Source of the DNA: OCS116 sp051531935
GTDB lineage: Bacteria; Pseudomonadota; Alphaproteobacteria; Rhizobiales; OSC116
Length of the DNA: 64,000 bases
Assembly: GCA_051531935.1 (NCBI GenBank)
Contig: JAOPTR010000008.1
Span: 75,205 to 139,204 of the forward strand
Reading direction: 5' to 3'
Shown here: piece after piece, positions 43,885-52,900 of the stretch
How positions within the stretch are numbered: the first letter of the stretch is position 1
Layout: each line of letters starts with the position of its first letter
Notes under the pieces: generated by a model
The model's database searches: none
The model's input: only the letters and a program-made list of their open reading frames with translations
Told to the model about the DNA's origin: nothing
Program-made: the position numbers and the translations under genes

Positions 43885-46876
43885 AGGCCGCTAACCCCGA
43901 TATTTCACGCCCAACGGCGAGTTTATGGAGTAATGGCACTAGCCCTTCCATCAGTGCTAGCTCTGCCTTGGTGCGGGCTTTCCATCCTAGGTCAAGTGGT
44001 TCCATCAAGTCGCTAAGCTGTTCACCGTCGAATATCATGCGATCCATAACTCCATCAACAAGGGCTTGCAGGGCTTTAATAGTAAGGCCATGCTTCTCAG
44101 CCAAAGCATTTAATTCTTTAGCCGATTTCTCAGCCTTAAATTCTTCATATCCTTGACGTATGGATTTTTCATTCAAAGTCTCACCCGCAGGTAAACTACT
44201 GATATAATCCACAATATCATCCCGCTCATCCATCAGGTTGGCGCTGGAACTAATCAAGTCAATCAACTGCTGGCGAGTCATTTCCTGCTTGCTAGGCTTG
44301 TCATCAGTGGATCTGGCAATCAATCCCATAATATAGTCATAATCAATTAAACTGGATGAAAAAAGCACCAGCTCAAAATCCAATTGCTCTACAGGATTAT
44401 CAGCGTCACCTTTTCCTTGTTGCGCTTTAAGACGCTTAGCCGTTTCTAGATACTGGCTTTTGAAGCCACGCAGTTTTTCTTCTGACAGCTTTCCTTCAAC
44501 ACTATTTTCTTGCTCATCACTGAGGTCTGTATATTGATCCAACTGAGTCTTTAGCCGCTGTATTTCCTTAAAGTGGTTGATAAATTCACCTCGTGCAGCA
44601 TCGCCTTTCAGGTTGTTCACCTCCTCTGGCGTGCAAGCTAGCCCCTGAGACCCCATGAATTTCTCTAGATTGCTAATGGCACCATCTAGTTTTTGAATGA
44701 CCTTAGGTGCGGGATCGACAAGCCATATTTCCTTGGCATATTCTTTATTAGCGCCTGAGAATAAAGCGATTGCTTCGTTAACAGCTTGCTCCTGATAACG
44801 GAAATCGAGAATTTTACCATGAGGCTTAGTATCATTCAGTACGCGGTTAGTACGAGAGAAGGCTTGAATAAGCCCGTGATACTTTAAATTTTTATCTACA
44901 TATAGGGTATTCAAGTATTTTGAATCAAAACCCGTTAACAACATATCTACGACGATCACAATATCGATTTTATTTTTACTCGGGTAATCTTTGTTGCTGT
45001 ATTTTTGGTCTTTTATGCGCCTTTGCACATCCTGATAGTATAGGTCAAACTCAGTTATTTTATGATTAGTGCCATACTGATCATTATAATCGGCAATAAT
45101 AGCCTTCAGCGCTTCTTTTTTCTTTTCAGGGTCTTGCTTGTTATCTTCTTTTTCCTGAGCAAGATCTTCCTGAAGCTGCTGCACATCCTTATTGCCCTCA
45201 GCAGGCGGAGAAAAAACACAGGAAATATTCAAGGGAATGAAGCTGTCATCTTCCTGACCACGTTCTATCTGTATGCTTTTAAACAGTTCATAATATTCAA
45301 TGGCATGATTAATGGATGATGTGGCCAGCACCGCGTTAAAGCGCCTCTGACTGGTGACAGCATCGTGCTTGTCGAGGATTTCATTTACCACCGCTTCAGG
45401 TGCTGGTGCTTTTGGCTTGGATTTTCTTTTTTTATCGTCTTTTGGCTTTTCACCAAAATAATCAATATGAAAGCGCAGTACATTGCGGTCATCAATAGCA
45501 TTGGTAATTGTGTAAGTAGGTAGTTCGTTTTGAAAAATATCTTTAGTGGTTTTGTACGATGCTTGTGTACCATCAATTTGTTTATAGGTTGCATTTTCTT
45601 TAAAGATTGGCGTGCCCGTAAAGCCAAACAACTGGGCATTAGGGAAGAAAGATTTAATGGCTTGATGGTTGTCACCAAACTGGGAGCGATGGCACTCATC
45701 AAAAATAAACACAATGCGCTGGTTGCGTAATGGTTCTAATCGTTCTTTGTATGAGAGCTTGCCTTTTTGCTTGTTGGCCTGATTGCGCTTGCTTGTTTCA
45801 TCTAATGCGAGCCCGAGCTTTTGAATTGTGGTGACAATAACCTTGTCAGCATAATCGTCAGACAGCATACGCCTTACAAGCGCTTCAGTGTTGGTGTTTT
45901 CTTCGACACATCCTTCTTGGAATTTATTGAATTCTTCGCGGGTTTGGCGATCAAGGTCTTTACGATCCACGACAAACAGACATTTATCAATATCTGGGTT
46001 ATCCTTAAGCAGTGTTGCGGCTTTAAAGGAAGTGAGAGTTTTACCGCTGCCTGTCGTGTGCCAAATGTAACCATTACCACGGTTTTCATGGATGCTATCG
46101 ACAATTGCCTTTACCGCATAGACTTGGTACGGGCGCATAATCATCATTTTTTGTTCGCTGGCCACCAAAACCATATAGCGACTGATCAACTGCCCAAGCG
46201 TGCACTTGGCAAGTAGATTGTCGGCAAAATCATCCAAGTGGCTTATCTTATTATTATCTTCGTCCGCAAGTTGGTAAACTGGCAAAAACTGCTCATCAGC
46301 ATCAAAGTTGAAATGCTGGTTTTGATTGTTAGCGAAATAGCGGGTATTTGTACGATTGCTAACAATAAATAACTGCATAAAGCATAGCAGCGTATTGGCG
46401 TAGCCATTACCAGCATCATTTTTATAGTCAACAATTTGTTGCATGGCGCGGCGCGGACTCACATCAAGCGTTTTAAGCTCAATTTGCACCACAGGCACAC
46501 CGTTAATGAGTAAAATTACATCATAACGGTGATGGCTATTGTCAGTGTTAATGCGAAGCTGATTAATGACTTCAAATTCATTTTTGCACCAATCCTTAAT
46601 GTTGACCAGTGTGTATTGAAGTGGGGTGCCGTCTTCACGGTGAAAGGTGTTGCGCTCGCGGAGAGTTTTGGCGGCGGCGAAAACATCAGGATTTACGATC
46701 TCATCACGCAAACGGGCGAATTCTGAATCAGTAAGATTAACGCGATTAAGCGCCTCAAACTTTGAACGGAAATTTTGCTCTAAACTAGACTTATCGCGAA
46801 TATCTGGGCGATAGGCATATTTAAGGTCGACAAGCTTGTTGATCAGGTCTTGTTCGATTTTTTGTTCTTTCATCAA
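43877..46876 (-). CDS. hsdR: Type I restriction endonuclease/translocase subunit
   Basis: 999 residues. The N-terminal PD-(D/E)XK nuclease has D119 and E133-x-K135 (in IELK). The SF2 translocase motor follows, with HTTGSGKT (273-280), DECH (393-396) and GFTGTP. A C-terminal helical domain binds HsdM. It translocates and cuts unmodified DNA. First gene of the operon hsdR-hsdS-prrC-hsdM; the E. coli prr locus has the order M-S-C-R, so the set here is permuted. The promoter must lie in 46877-47031. Confidence 0.95.
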   Translation of the reverse strand: MMKEQKIEQDLINKLVDLKYAYRPDIRDKSSLEQNFRSKFEALNRVNLTDSEFARLRDEIVNPDVFAAAKTLRERNTFHREDGTPLQYTLVNIKDWCKNEFEVINQLRINTDNSHHRYDVILLINGVPVVQIELKTLDVSPRRAMQQIVDYKNDAGNGYANTLLCFMQLFIVSNRTNTRYFANNQNQHFNFDADEQFLPVYQLADEDNNKISHLDDFADNLLAKCTLGQLISRYMVLVASEQKMMIMRPYQVYAVKAIVDSIHENRGNGYIWHTTGSGKTLTSFKAATLLKDNPDIDKCLFVVDRKDLDRQTREEFNKFQEGCVEENTNTEALVRRMLSDDYADKVIVTTIQKLGLALDETSKRNQANKQKGKLSYKERLEPLRNQRIVFIFDECHRSQFGDNHQAIKSFFPNAQLFGFTGTPIFKENATYKQIDGTQASYKTTKDIFQNELPTYTITNAIDDRNVLRFHIDYFGEKPKDDKKRKSKPKAPAPEAVVNEILDKHDAVTSQRRFNAVLATSSINHAIEYYELFKSIQIERGQEDDSFIPLNISCVFSPPAEGNKDVQQLQEDLAQEKEDNKQDPEKKKEALKAIIADYNDQYGTNHKITEFDLYYQDVQRRIKDQKYSNKDYPSKNKIDIVIVVDMLLTGFDSKYLNTLYVDKNLKYHGLIQAFSRTNRVLNDTKPHGKILDFRYQEQAVNEAIALFSGANKEYAKEIWLVDPAPKVIQKLDGAISNLEKFMGSQGLACTPEEVNNLKGDAARGEFINHFKEIQRLKTQLDQYTDLSDEQENSVEGKLSEEKLRGFKSQYLETAKRLKAQQGKGDADNPVEQLDFELVLFSSSLIDYDYIMGLIARSTDDKPSKQEMTRQQLIDLISSSANLMDERDDIVDYISSLPAGETLNEKSIRQGYEEFKAEKSAKELNALAEKHGLTIKALQALVDGVMDRMIFDGEQLSDLMEPLDLGWKARTKAELALMEGLVPLLHKLAVGREISGLAAYE

Positions 46877-47031
46877 CCACCTACACTCTCAATCAACTTA
46901 CAAACCATGTTTAATCATTCTTCAACGATTTTCTTGAGGTGTAGCACATCTACATCACAACACCCAATATTATAGTGGCTCATCAGTTAAGCAAGCGGTA
47001 GTTCATATTTTTTAAGCAGTACTCAATTTAA

Positions 47032-48060
47032 CTAAGACCAAACACTTACGGAATGTGCATCATAAAAATAATAATCTTTTCGCTGACCATCAGGCGTTTC
47101 TGCCCATGCAGTTACCTTTTGAATAATTATTTGGTTGCCTAGGCTTCCCATATCACCAAACAAACTAATAAACACTTTTTTAACAGCAGTGTTTTTTTCA
47201 TTTAAATAATCAAAAATATGATCATCTTCATCTCGAATAGAATGGCCAAAAATAAAAAGATTGCCCCCAATACTTTTTATGCTAGAAAATGCCCTCGCCA
47301 AGTACGCATTTTTCTTGATGCGCGATAATTTATGATCGGTTGTCCCTTCTGATATAAAAACTGGAAATTTATCATTACTAACTGCATTACGCACCTGTTC
47401 TGAAAGCCTTTCGCCTGTATTATTATATGAAAGTTTCTCTATGTCAGCGCCATCACTAAAAATATGCATTGCACCGTGTAAATAATATAGATTTTGTTTT
47501 CGTTCTCGACCAATTTCCCAAAACACAGATAGATCAACCTCTATGTCTCCATAGCGAAAACCATCATCGCACTCCAACTTTTTTTCTTGATCATCCTTAA
47601 AATGCATATAAACCCAATAGAGCAATAAATCGTAGTTAAATGTATACTTTTTTCCATCAAAATTAGATAAAAACTGGCGGCAACACTCGTACTGCTCCTC
47701 AGTAATTTCATTTGGCGATGAAGGATGAGAGCTACTTATTACTTGAATCAGAGTATTTTTCAGTTCCTCCAAATCTTCATGTAATGCTTCCGAAATATCA
47801 TCTGAATTTGGGTAATGTTCTACTATTTCGCCAGCTTCGAAAAGTCGACGCATTATAAACTCAAAATCGTTGGTCTCGATTTTCTCAAAGAGCTGCTTAA
47901 TGTGCTCAGATTCTATATTTTCCGCTAATGTTCTATAGTTGAAAATATCAGGAAATAAATCCATGCTAAATCCATTACCTAGCATAAGGTGTTTTTTCTT
48001 ACCCTGAACACACAGTTCTAAACATTGATTAAAAGTCTTAATCTCTAAATCTATGGTCAT
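47032..48060 (-). CDS. DUF4917/SIR2-like protein, possible NAD-consuming defence effector
   Basis: 342 residues with SIR2-like landmarks in order: LMLGNGFSMDLF (GNGFS at 28-32), TFNYD (140-144), LHGAMH with H195, and FGHSIRDEDDHIF (271-283). DUF4917 proteins are a SIR2-like family; SIR2 domains in several anti-phage systems degrade NAD+. NADase activity is inferred only from this resemblance. It stands alone beside the hsd operon inside the mobile element, which favours a defence role. Confidence 0.68.
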   Translation of the reverse strand: MTIDLEIKTFNQCLELCVQGKKKHLMLGNGFSMDLFPDIFNYRTLAENIESEHIKQLFEKIETNDFEFIMRRLFEAGEIVEHYPNSDDISEALHEDLEELKNTLIQVISSSHPSSPNEITEEQYECCRQFLSNFDGKKYTFNYDLLLYWVYMHFKDDQEKKLECDDGFRYGDIEVDLSVFWEIGRERKQNLYYLHGAMHIFSDGADIEKLSYNNTGERLSEQVRNAVSNDKFPVFISEGTTDHKLSRIKKNAYLARAFSSIKSIGGNLFIFGHSIRDEDDHIFDYLNEKNTAVKKVFISLFGDMGSLGNQIIIQKVTAWAETPDGQRKDYYFYDAHSVSVWS

Positions 48061-48179
48061 ATATGATGCCTTTCCATCACTTGCGAGATTAGAGGCAAAT
48101 GTCCATTACAACAAGTAGATTATAATAATCAAACCGATCTCGCGCATCAGTGAAAGTTAATATATGCGTGGATTTTGAT

Positions 48180-48620
48180 TAATATAGCCATAAAACAAGC
48201 AATGTGTTTACATGGTTCGGGCAGGTGGAGAGGTAATTCTCCAAGCCCTGCTCATGGGTTCTAAGGGGCAGCGATGCGCTCATTAGTCTGCGGGTTTGGG
48301 GAAAGAGATATTTCCCCAACCTCAATGGCATTGTCCCTGTGAAACAGTCATGGGGTATTTAGGGGTAGCAGGAACGCTCCCTTAAATGGTGATACAACGG
48401 CCAAACGTTGTGATGGGGATGGGAAGGTTAAATACCTGAAACCCACCCCACGCCAGAGGGATGCAACGGGAGAGCGCCAGCGTCTCCCTTGTCAAGATCG
48501 TGTTGTACTACAACACACATCTTGCGGAGCGCGTTATACAGAATTACTGCTCTTCCGAATGGCACGGTGAAAGGGTCATGAACCAAACTATGTGTCGCTT
48601 CTGCGATGAACTGAGGCTGC
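48180..48620 (+). ncRNA. Candidate structured RNA of about 400 nt
   Basis: A non-coding block clearly richer in GC than its AT-rich surroundings. Several stems are visible: GGGCAG...CTGCTC enclosing GGAGA/TTCTCC (48220-48255), GGTTTGGGGAAA/TTTCCCCAACC (about 48293-48322), CAACG/CGTTG near 48398-48412, GGGAGA/TCTCCC (48470-48488) and GTGTTGTACTACAACAC (48502-48518). Density of pairing and lack of any frame suggest a folded RNA, perhaps the remains of an intronic or other large ribozyme-like RNA. No class is recognised and the strand is a guess. Confidence 0.4.
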
Positions 48621-48725
48621 GGTTTCCGTATCATATTTACCTTCGAATGCTAAAGAAACCAATTTTTTTTAAATAGCACTGAATAATGCCTTGATTTAAA
48701 CTTTGAATTATAAAGGAAAATTATT

Positions 48726-48950
48726 ATAGCTAATCAACAATTAGCAACTGTAAGCACACCTGTATCCGTTTTGGTGGAACAAATTAATTCTGGAGATTTG
48801 GCTCTACCTGATTTACAGCGCCCTTTCGTATGGAAACGATCCGCTATTCGCGATTTATTAGATTCTCTGTGTCGCGGACCTGTTTGCTTCTTTGAGGGAA
48901 GAAAGGGGGCAATAATCACCCATTCATTATCACTACAATCGCTTGCATAA
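48726..48950 (+). pseudogene. DUF262 gene remnant
   Basis: The frame encodes ANQQLATVSTPVSVLVEQIN and then SGDLALPDLQRPFVWKRS, the N-terminal signature of DUF262 (the GmrSD/BrxU-type nuclease family). The expected start codon is ATA instead of ATG, and similarity is lost after about 55 residues, with a stop at 48948. Full-length proteins have 400-700 residues. A relic of a type IV restriction-like gene directly after the structured RNA block. Confidence 0.7.
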
Positions 48951-49039
48951 CTACCTGTTTTACGTTCATAATCCTTACGGGTGATATACTATTTTAAAAA
49001 AAACTTCTTTACACTACTTAAACGCAAGGGCTTCTAATC

Positions 49040-49834
49040 ATGTTATCAGAAACGTATTTATTACTTAGTGCAGCAAGAAAATATTGCATGGAACAACACA
49101 CACATTGGTGTTCAGTATATGCACCAATAGCCGAAAGGCATGGTATTGACTATACAGATGAAAGTTACGATACCTTTCCGCGCTATAACACTTTAAATAC
49201 TATTTTGAACGAAGTTGAAAAGATTGATGGTGATAACCTTCCGTCTTTTTCTGTACTCAAGAAATTAATAGCTAAAGCTGGTAAAAATGCGACAAGTGAC
49301 ATGATACAATCACCTTCAAATGAAATTGAAGCTGCTGCGATTGGTGATGAAAAAACCAAGTTTGTTCAATATATAGAAAACCTAACAGAAGAAGAAATTA
49401 AAGCTATCGAACCTTTACCTTATATGCGCCTACTAACTCAAAAAGAAGTGGGTAAAATATGGAAAAAAATGGCAAGACTTTGGGGGTGTGAACAAGGTCA
49501 ATATTGGTATCCACTAGCTGATAAAAGTGAGCCTTCTTTGTTCGCATTTGATGTTTCAGTTTTTGATAAAAACTTCTCCCCTGAGATATTACAAAATATT
49601 TTGCAGTCATGGAATATTGAACGTTTATATGAACTACGTGAGCATGGAGATGAAAACTATTACCTATCCAGAGAATTATGGGAGCCTTACTATAACGGTG
49701 CAGAAGGTTTCTGGGTTTCAGAAGACCTTGATTGGATAATGTATGCTTCCCATGAAAACACAATTACTGTCGGTGGGCGATTAAAAGAAGAGCTTCTCAG
49801 GCTTTGTCCCAATGAGAAAGAATTTAAATTGTAA
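49040..49834 (+). CDS. Protein of unknown function, element cargo
   Basis: 264 residues, acidic, soluble, no signal or span. Not recognised. The N-terminal third is helical (LLSAARKYCMEQHTHWCSVY) and the C-terminal half is Trp/Tyr-rich (LWEPYYNGAEGFWVSEDLDWIMYASHEN). That resembles small immunity/SMI1-like or DUF proteins only in composition. Monocistronic between two gene-free blocks. Confidence 0.6.
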   Translation: MLSETYLLLSAARKYCMEQHTHWCSVYAPIAERHGIDYTDESYDTFPRYNTLNTILNEVEKIDGDNLPSFSVLKKLIAKAGKNATSDMIQSPSNEIEAAAIGDEKTKFVQYIENLTEEEIKAIEPLPYMRLLTQKEVGKIWKKMARLWGCEQGQYWYPLADKSEPSLFAFDVSVFDKNFSPEILQNILQSWNIERLYELREHGDENYYLSRELWEPYYNGAEGFWVSEDLDWIMYASHENTITVGGRLKEELLRLCPNEKEFKL

Positions 49835-50302
49835 ATAATAATGATAATAACAATAATTTAAGCCCCGTTCGCCTGTTCTGCCTATCATCCTCGCTTGGTT
49901 TGGGTTTTAACTGCGAAGCTCTTAAACCTTATTTCTTAAACTGCGCATGAACCCTTGCTTGCGGCGAGCGGACAAATAAAATGCACCTAAGTTTATCAGG
50001 GTGCGTTGGTACGAGAGTTCAAAATCAGCGATGGCTCAAATGTTTTTGTGGGAGACTGTTTAGACATTCCCAAACGTTATTAGGTTTGGTTAGAATGGCT
50101 TACGGGTAAAAATAATTGAACCACCATAGAGTGTCGGTGGTTTTGATATAAGCTAGAATCTGGGTTCTAGCGCGTGAATACGCGCGTTCTAAATCAAATA
50201 GACAACTTCATTTTTCAAAAATGTTTCTTGACCCAAAACAAATTAAGTCTCAATTTACATATTATGGCTTTTAAGTAAATTTAATTGAATGGGGTTTTAA
50301 AA
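49835..50302. other. Gene-free block with serial hairpins
   Basis: No gene. Hairpins follow one another: GCACC/GGTGC (49983-50004), TGGGA/TCCCA (about 50051-50072), AACCACC/GGTGGTT (50119-50142), CTAGAA/TTCTAG (50153-50170) and GCGCGT/ACGCGC (50170-50185). The last two share a base, so the DNA can also fold into larger cruciforms. It could be a structured RNA, an origin-like region or scar sequence. Confidence 0.4.
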
Positions 50303-51349
50303 ATGGGCAAATCAAATTTATCAGGTAAATATTTAATAACCCGAAACAAATTTGCATTTAAAAATGAACCAGAAATATTCTTATTACTGGAAGAAGAAGA
50401 CAACCAAATCACTGGCGTTTGTGTCAATGAATTTGTGATACTGAATTCCGAGCAAAACAAAACATCCGAAGTTGCACTAGCATCGATGTTCGCAGATCAT
50501 TTTGAAGAAGCAGGTTCAAAGTTTTACATTCCATTACTGCATTCACCTGTTCTCAAAGGTGGTTCAGATGAAACCTCATCATTTTATTTCATTCACACTG
50601 GTTATGATGGTGCAACAGAGTCACAAGTCTATTTAGAAAATTTCTATTACAAAAACAATGTAAAACAATTTGTTGAATCTATCGTCGAAAATTCCTTCCC
50701 AACGTTCGCTCAACTCGTATATGGAAGTCAAAAATTTACTCGTGAAGAAATTAATATTAACCGCACATCGGGCGACTGGGAGTTACGGTGGGGACTAGAC
50801 TGGATGACTTATTGCCCACAACTTGAACGAAAATTCAAATATGTCGGCATGCTACATAAAGAAGAGGCTACCGACCACAAAATCGGAAAACTAGATATTG
50901 GTAATTTAATGCAACAGATAATGGGTTTATTTCAGGAAGCTGGTCCTTCTATGATGTCAACCGCCACATTTGCTTACTATCGAAACGAAACTGATCTAAA
51001 TGATGAAGAGATTCTAGAAGCCGTAAGAATGACCATCGCTATTTCTGAAACAGAAGGAAATAATGTCACAGAAATAATGGAGAAATACACTCATACTGAA
51101 ATAATAAGCCAATACAATGATATGCTTAATGGCAAATATGAGTTCAAATTACTAGACCAATTTGACAAACGTAGGGCTATGATAGAAGACCTTGGCTTAA
51201 ACCCAATAGCTTATGATGCACATGTCGCTCGGTCTGCGTTTGGCCTAATAAATAAACCAGAGAAAAAACCTCAAGAAGAAAAAAACGATAGTAGCAGTAA
51301 TTTAGAACGGACATTGGCTGGTTTAATGAACATTGTTAAGGGAAAGTAG
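50303..51349 (+). CDS. Protein of unknown function, element cargo
   Basis: 348 residues, soluble, acidic. The ATG at 50303 follows GGGG at nine bases; an upstream TTG at 50285 is less likely. The first 110 residues look beta-rich (FLLLEEEDNQITGVCVNEFVIL), the middle has KFTREEININRTSGDWELRW, and the C-terminus is charged and helical. No family recognised. It is convergent with the ankyrin/319-residue pair. Confidence 0.6.
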   Translation: MGKSNLSGKYLITRNKFAFKNEPEIFLLLEEEDNQITGVCVNEFVILNSEQNKTSEVALASMFADHFEEAGSKFYIPLLHSPVLKGGSDETSSFYFIHTGYDGATESQVYLENFYYKNNVKQFVESIVENSFPTFAQLVYGSQKFTREEININRTSGDWELRWGLDWMTYCPQLERKFKYVGMLHKEEATDHKIGKLDIGNLMQQIMGLFQEAGPSMMSTATFAYYRNETDLNDEEILEAVRMTIAISETEGNNVTEIMEKYTHTEIISQYNDMLNGKYEFKLLDQFDKRRAMIEDLGLNPIAYDAHVARSAFGLINKPEKKPQEEKNDSSSNLERTLAGLMNIVKGK

Positions 51350-51752
51350 GTGGCTTTGGTTTCAAAGTAGAAACATTTGCACCTGTATCTTCCAACTCCT
51401 CTTTACGCGCAATATTCTCATCTACAGTTTTGAATATCCTATCTACAATGTCTTGCCTGCCTATTTGCATGGCGCAAAGATAAGCTGGCCGATTAAAATT
51501 ATCTACAATCGAAATATCAATTCCAACTTGCTCACATAAATAATCAACACAGGAAAAATTACCATCACTTGAAACCAAGTGAAGTGCTGTAACGCCAGTT
51601 TGTTTATCTGTATCGTTTATACATTCTGGATTTTCTTCAACGGCGGCACTTATTTCTGCCAAATCGCCGTTATTTGCTCCATTAAGAATATTGGGGTATT
51701 CGCTTCTCGACATCTCTTTGTTTTTATTTATTAATTTATCTATATTAATCAT
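51336..51752 (-). CDS. Ankyrin-repeat-like protein
   Basis: 138 residues with two or three ankyrin-like units: NGANNGDLAEISAAVEENPE, then GVTALHLVSSDGNFSCVDYL and NRPAYLCAMQIGRQDIVDRI. A Pro-rich tail ends the protein. Its ATG overlaps the stop of the upstream 319-residue gene by four bases, so the two are co-translated and probably interact; ankyrin proteins often serve as binding or immunity partners. Its 3' end overlaps the convergent gene by 14 bases. Confidence 0.65.
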   Translation of the reverse strand: MINIDKLINKNKEMSRSEYPNILNGANNGDLAEISAAVEENPECINDTDKQTGVTALHLVSSDGNFSCVDYLCEQVGIDISIVDNFNRPAYLCAMQIGRQDIVDRIFKTVDENIARKEELEDTGANVSTLKPKPPTFP

Positions 51753-52708
51753 AACAAACCCATTCTTAAAATGTCAATTTTCTTCTGAACAACCGCCAAT
51801 TCATTGGTGTCAGAGACCTTTTGCAAATACCTTTTTAGGTTCGGGCCATAATGGATTTCAAATGCTTTCGCCATTTTAGGATCACCAGAATATTTGCTTT
51901 TAGGGGAATTTCGTGCCTGATCGCTTTTATCTGTTGTGAAAACCTCATAGGTAATTTCATCAAAAACACCACCCGACATATCTATCAAATTCCCTGCGGT
52001 ATATAATAAACCTATGTGGCGTTTGTGTTCCTTAAATGAACGTAGAATCACAGGAGAAAATTCATCACCTGCTATACAAAACCCATATTTTAAATTTAGA
52101 TAATCATCATCCCCAATCACTTTTTTTTCAACCAAATTCATATAAAAATCTAACATGAGTATGTAATCAATATTATTGCCTGCGATCAAGGCAACGATCC
52201 GAGTTTGTCCATGATACTGGCGCAAAGTGTCAACTTCATCATATTTAAACACACCCAAAACAGATTGAACATTTAGTGCCAATTGTGGTCGATTTTTTGC
52301 AGCAGACGGATCTCTTAAAAACTCTCCCATCATCATGCCCGTGGCTTCTATTGCTTCATGCTCGTCAAAAGCAGCATTAAAATTTGGTACTTTGAGTTGC
52401 ATGAATGCATCTATATATCGAAGAAATATGGTGTCAGCGCTAGGTGGCTTTCCTGTTTTTAGATAAGTAGATATGTCTCGAAACCCATCATAAAAATTTG
52501 GTGCAGCAAGGGTGAAATTACTTTTTGTTTCATGTCCAATCTTGTTCAATTGCTTGACGATAAGGTCTTCCATGACTTCGACACAATATTTTGACCGACC
52601 CCTTGGGTCTCGTTCATATTCCACCTTAAATGCGCCGTGAAGAAAATTACAATAAGTTCTGTCGGTGTATTTTTCTCGAACAATTATAGGTCGTTTTTCA
52701 ACCGCCAT
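51749..52708 (-). CDS. Protein of unknown function paired with an ankyrin partner
   Basis: 319 residues, soluble, no recognised domain. The N-terminus is basic (EKRPIIVREKYTDRTYCNF) with a conserved-looking YERDPRGRSKYCVEVMEDLI. The middle carries RIVALIAGNNIDYILMLDFYMN and the C-terminus AFEIHYGPNLKRYLQKV. First of a two-gene operon with the ankyrin-like protein. Given its place among defence genes it could be an effector, but nothing in the sequence proves that. Confidence 0.6.
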   Translation of the reverse strand: MAVEKRPIIVREKYTDRTYCNFLHGAFKVEYERDPRGRSKYCVEVMEDLIVKQLNKIGHETKSNFTLAAPNFYDGFRDISTYLKTGKPPSADTIFLRYIDAFMQLKVPNFNAAFDEHEAIEATGMMMGEFLRDPSAAKNRPQLALNVQSVLGVFKYDEVDTLRQYHGQTRIVALIAGNNIDYILMLDFYMNLVEKKVIGDDDYLNLKYGFCIAGDEFSPVILRSFKEHKRHIGLLYTAGNLIDMSGGVFDEITYEVFTTDKSDQARNSPKSKYSGDPKMAKAFEIHYGPNLKRYLQKVSDTNELAVVQKKIDILRMGLL

Positions 52709-52900
52709 ATCGTTAGTTCTGCCTCTAGTTTAATTCACCAAAAAATCGATTTTCCCAAACCTGTCCTAAGTTCTTACCGAGTCTGTGTGATGTTTAGTCA
52801 TCGAATGCCAACAAATTTATGTTGCGTATTTCGATCTAACCACATGGAAGCAAATTAATGAAAATTAATCAATCCCATAATTATTTTAAAGGACTAGATC

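Noticed and set aside
48180..48620. Definite group II intron call
   Set aside because: No clear domain V hairpin, no GUGYG-type 5' end and no reverse transcriptase were found, so only a general structured-RNA call is made.
48734..48919. Minus-strand 61-codon frame
   Set aside because: Shadow of the DUF262 remnant on the plus strand.
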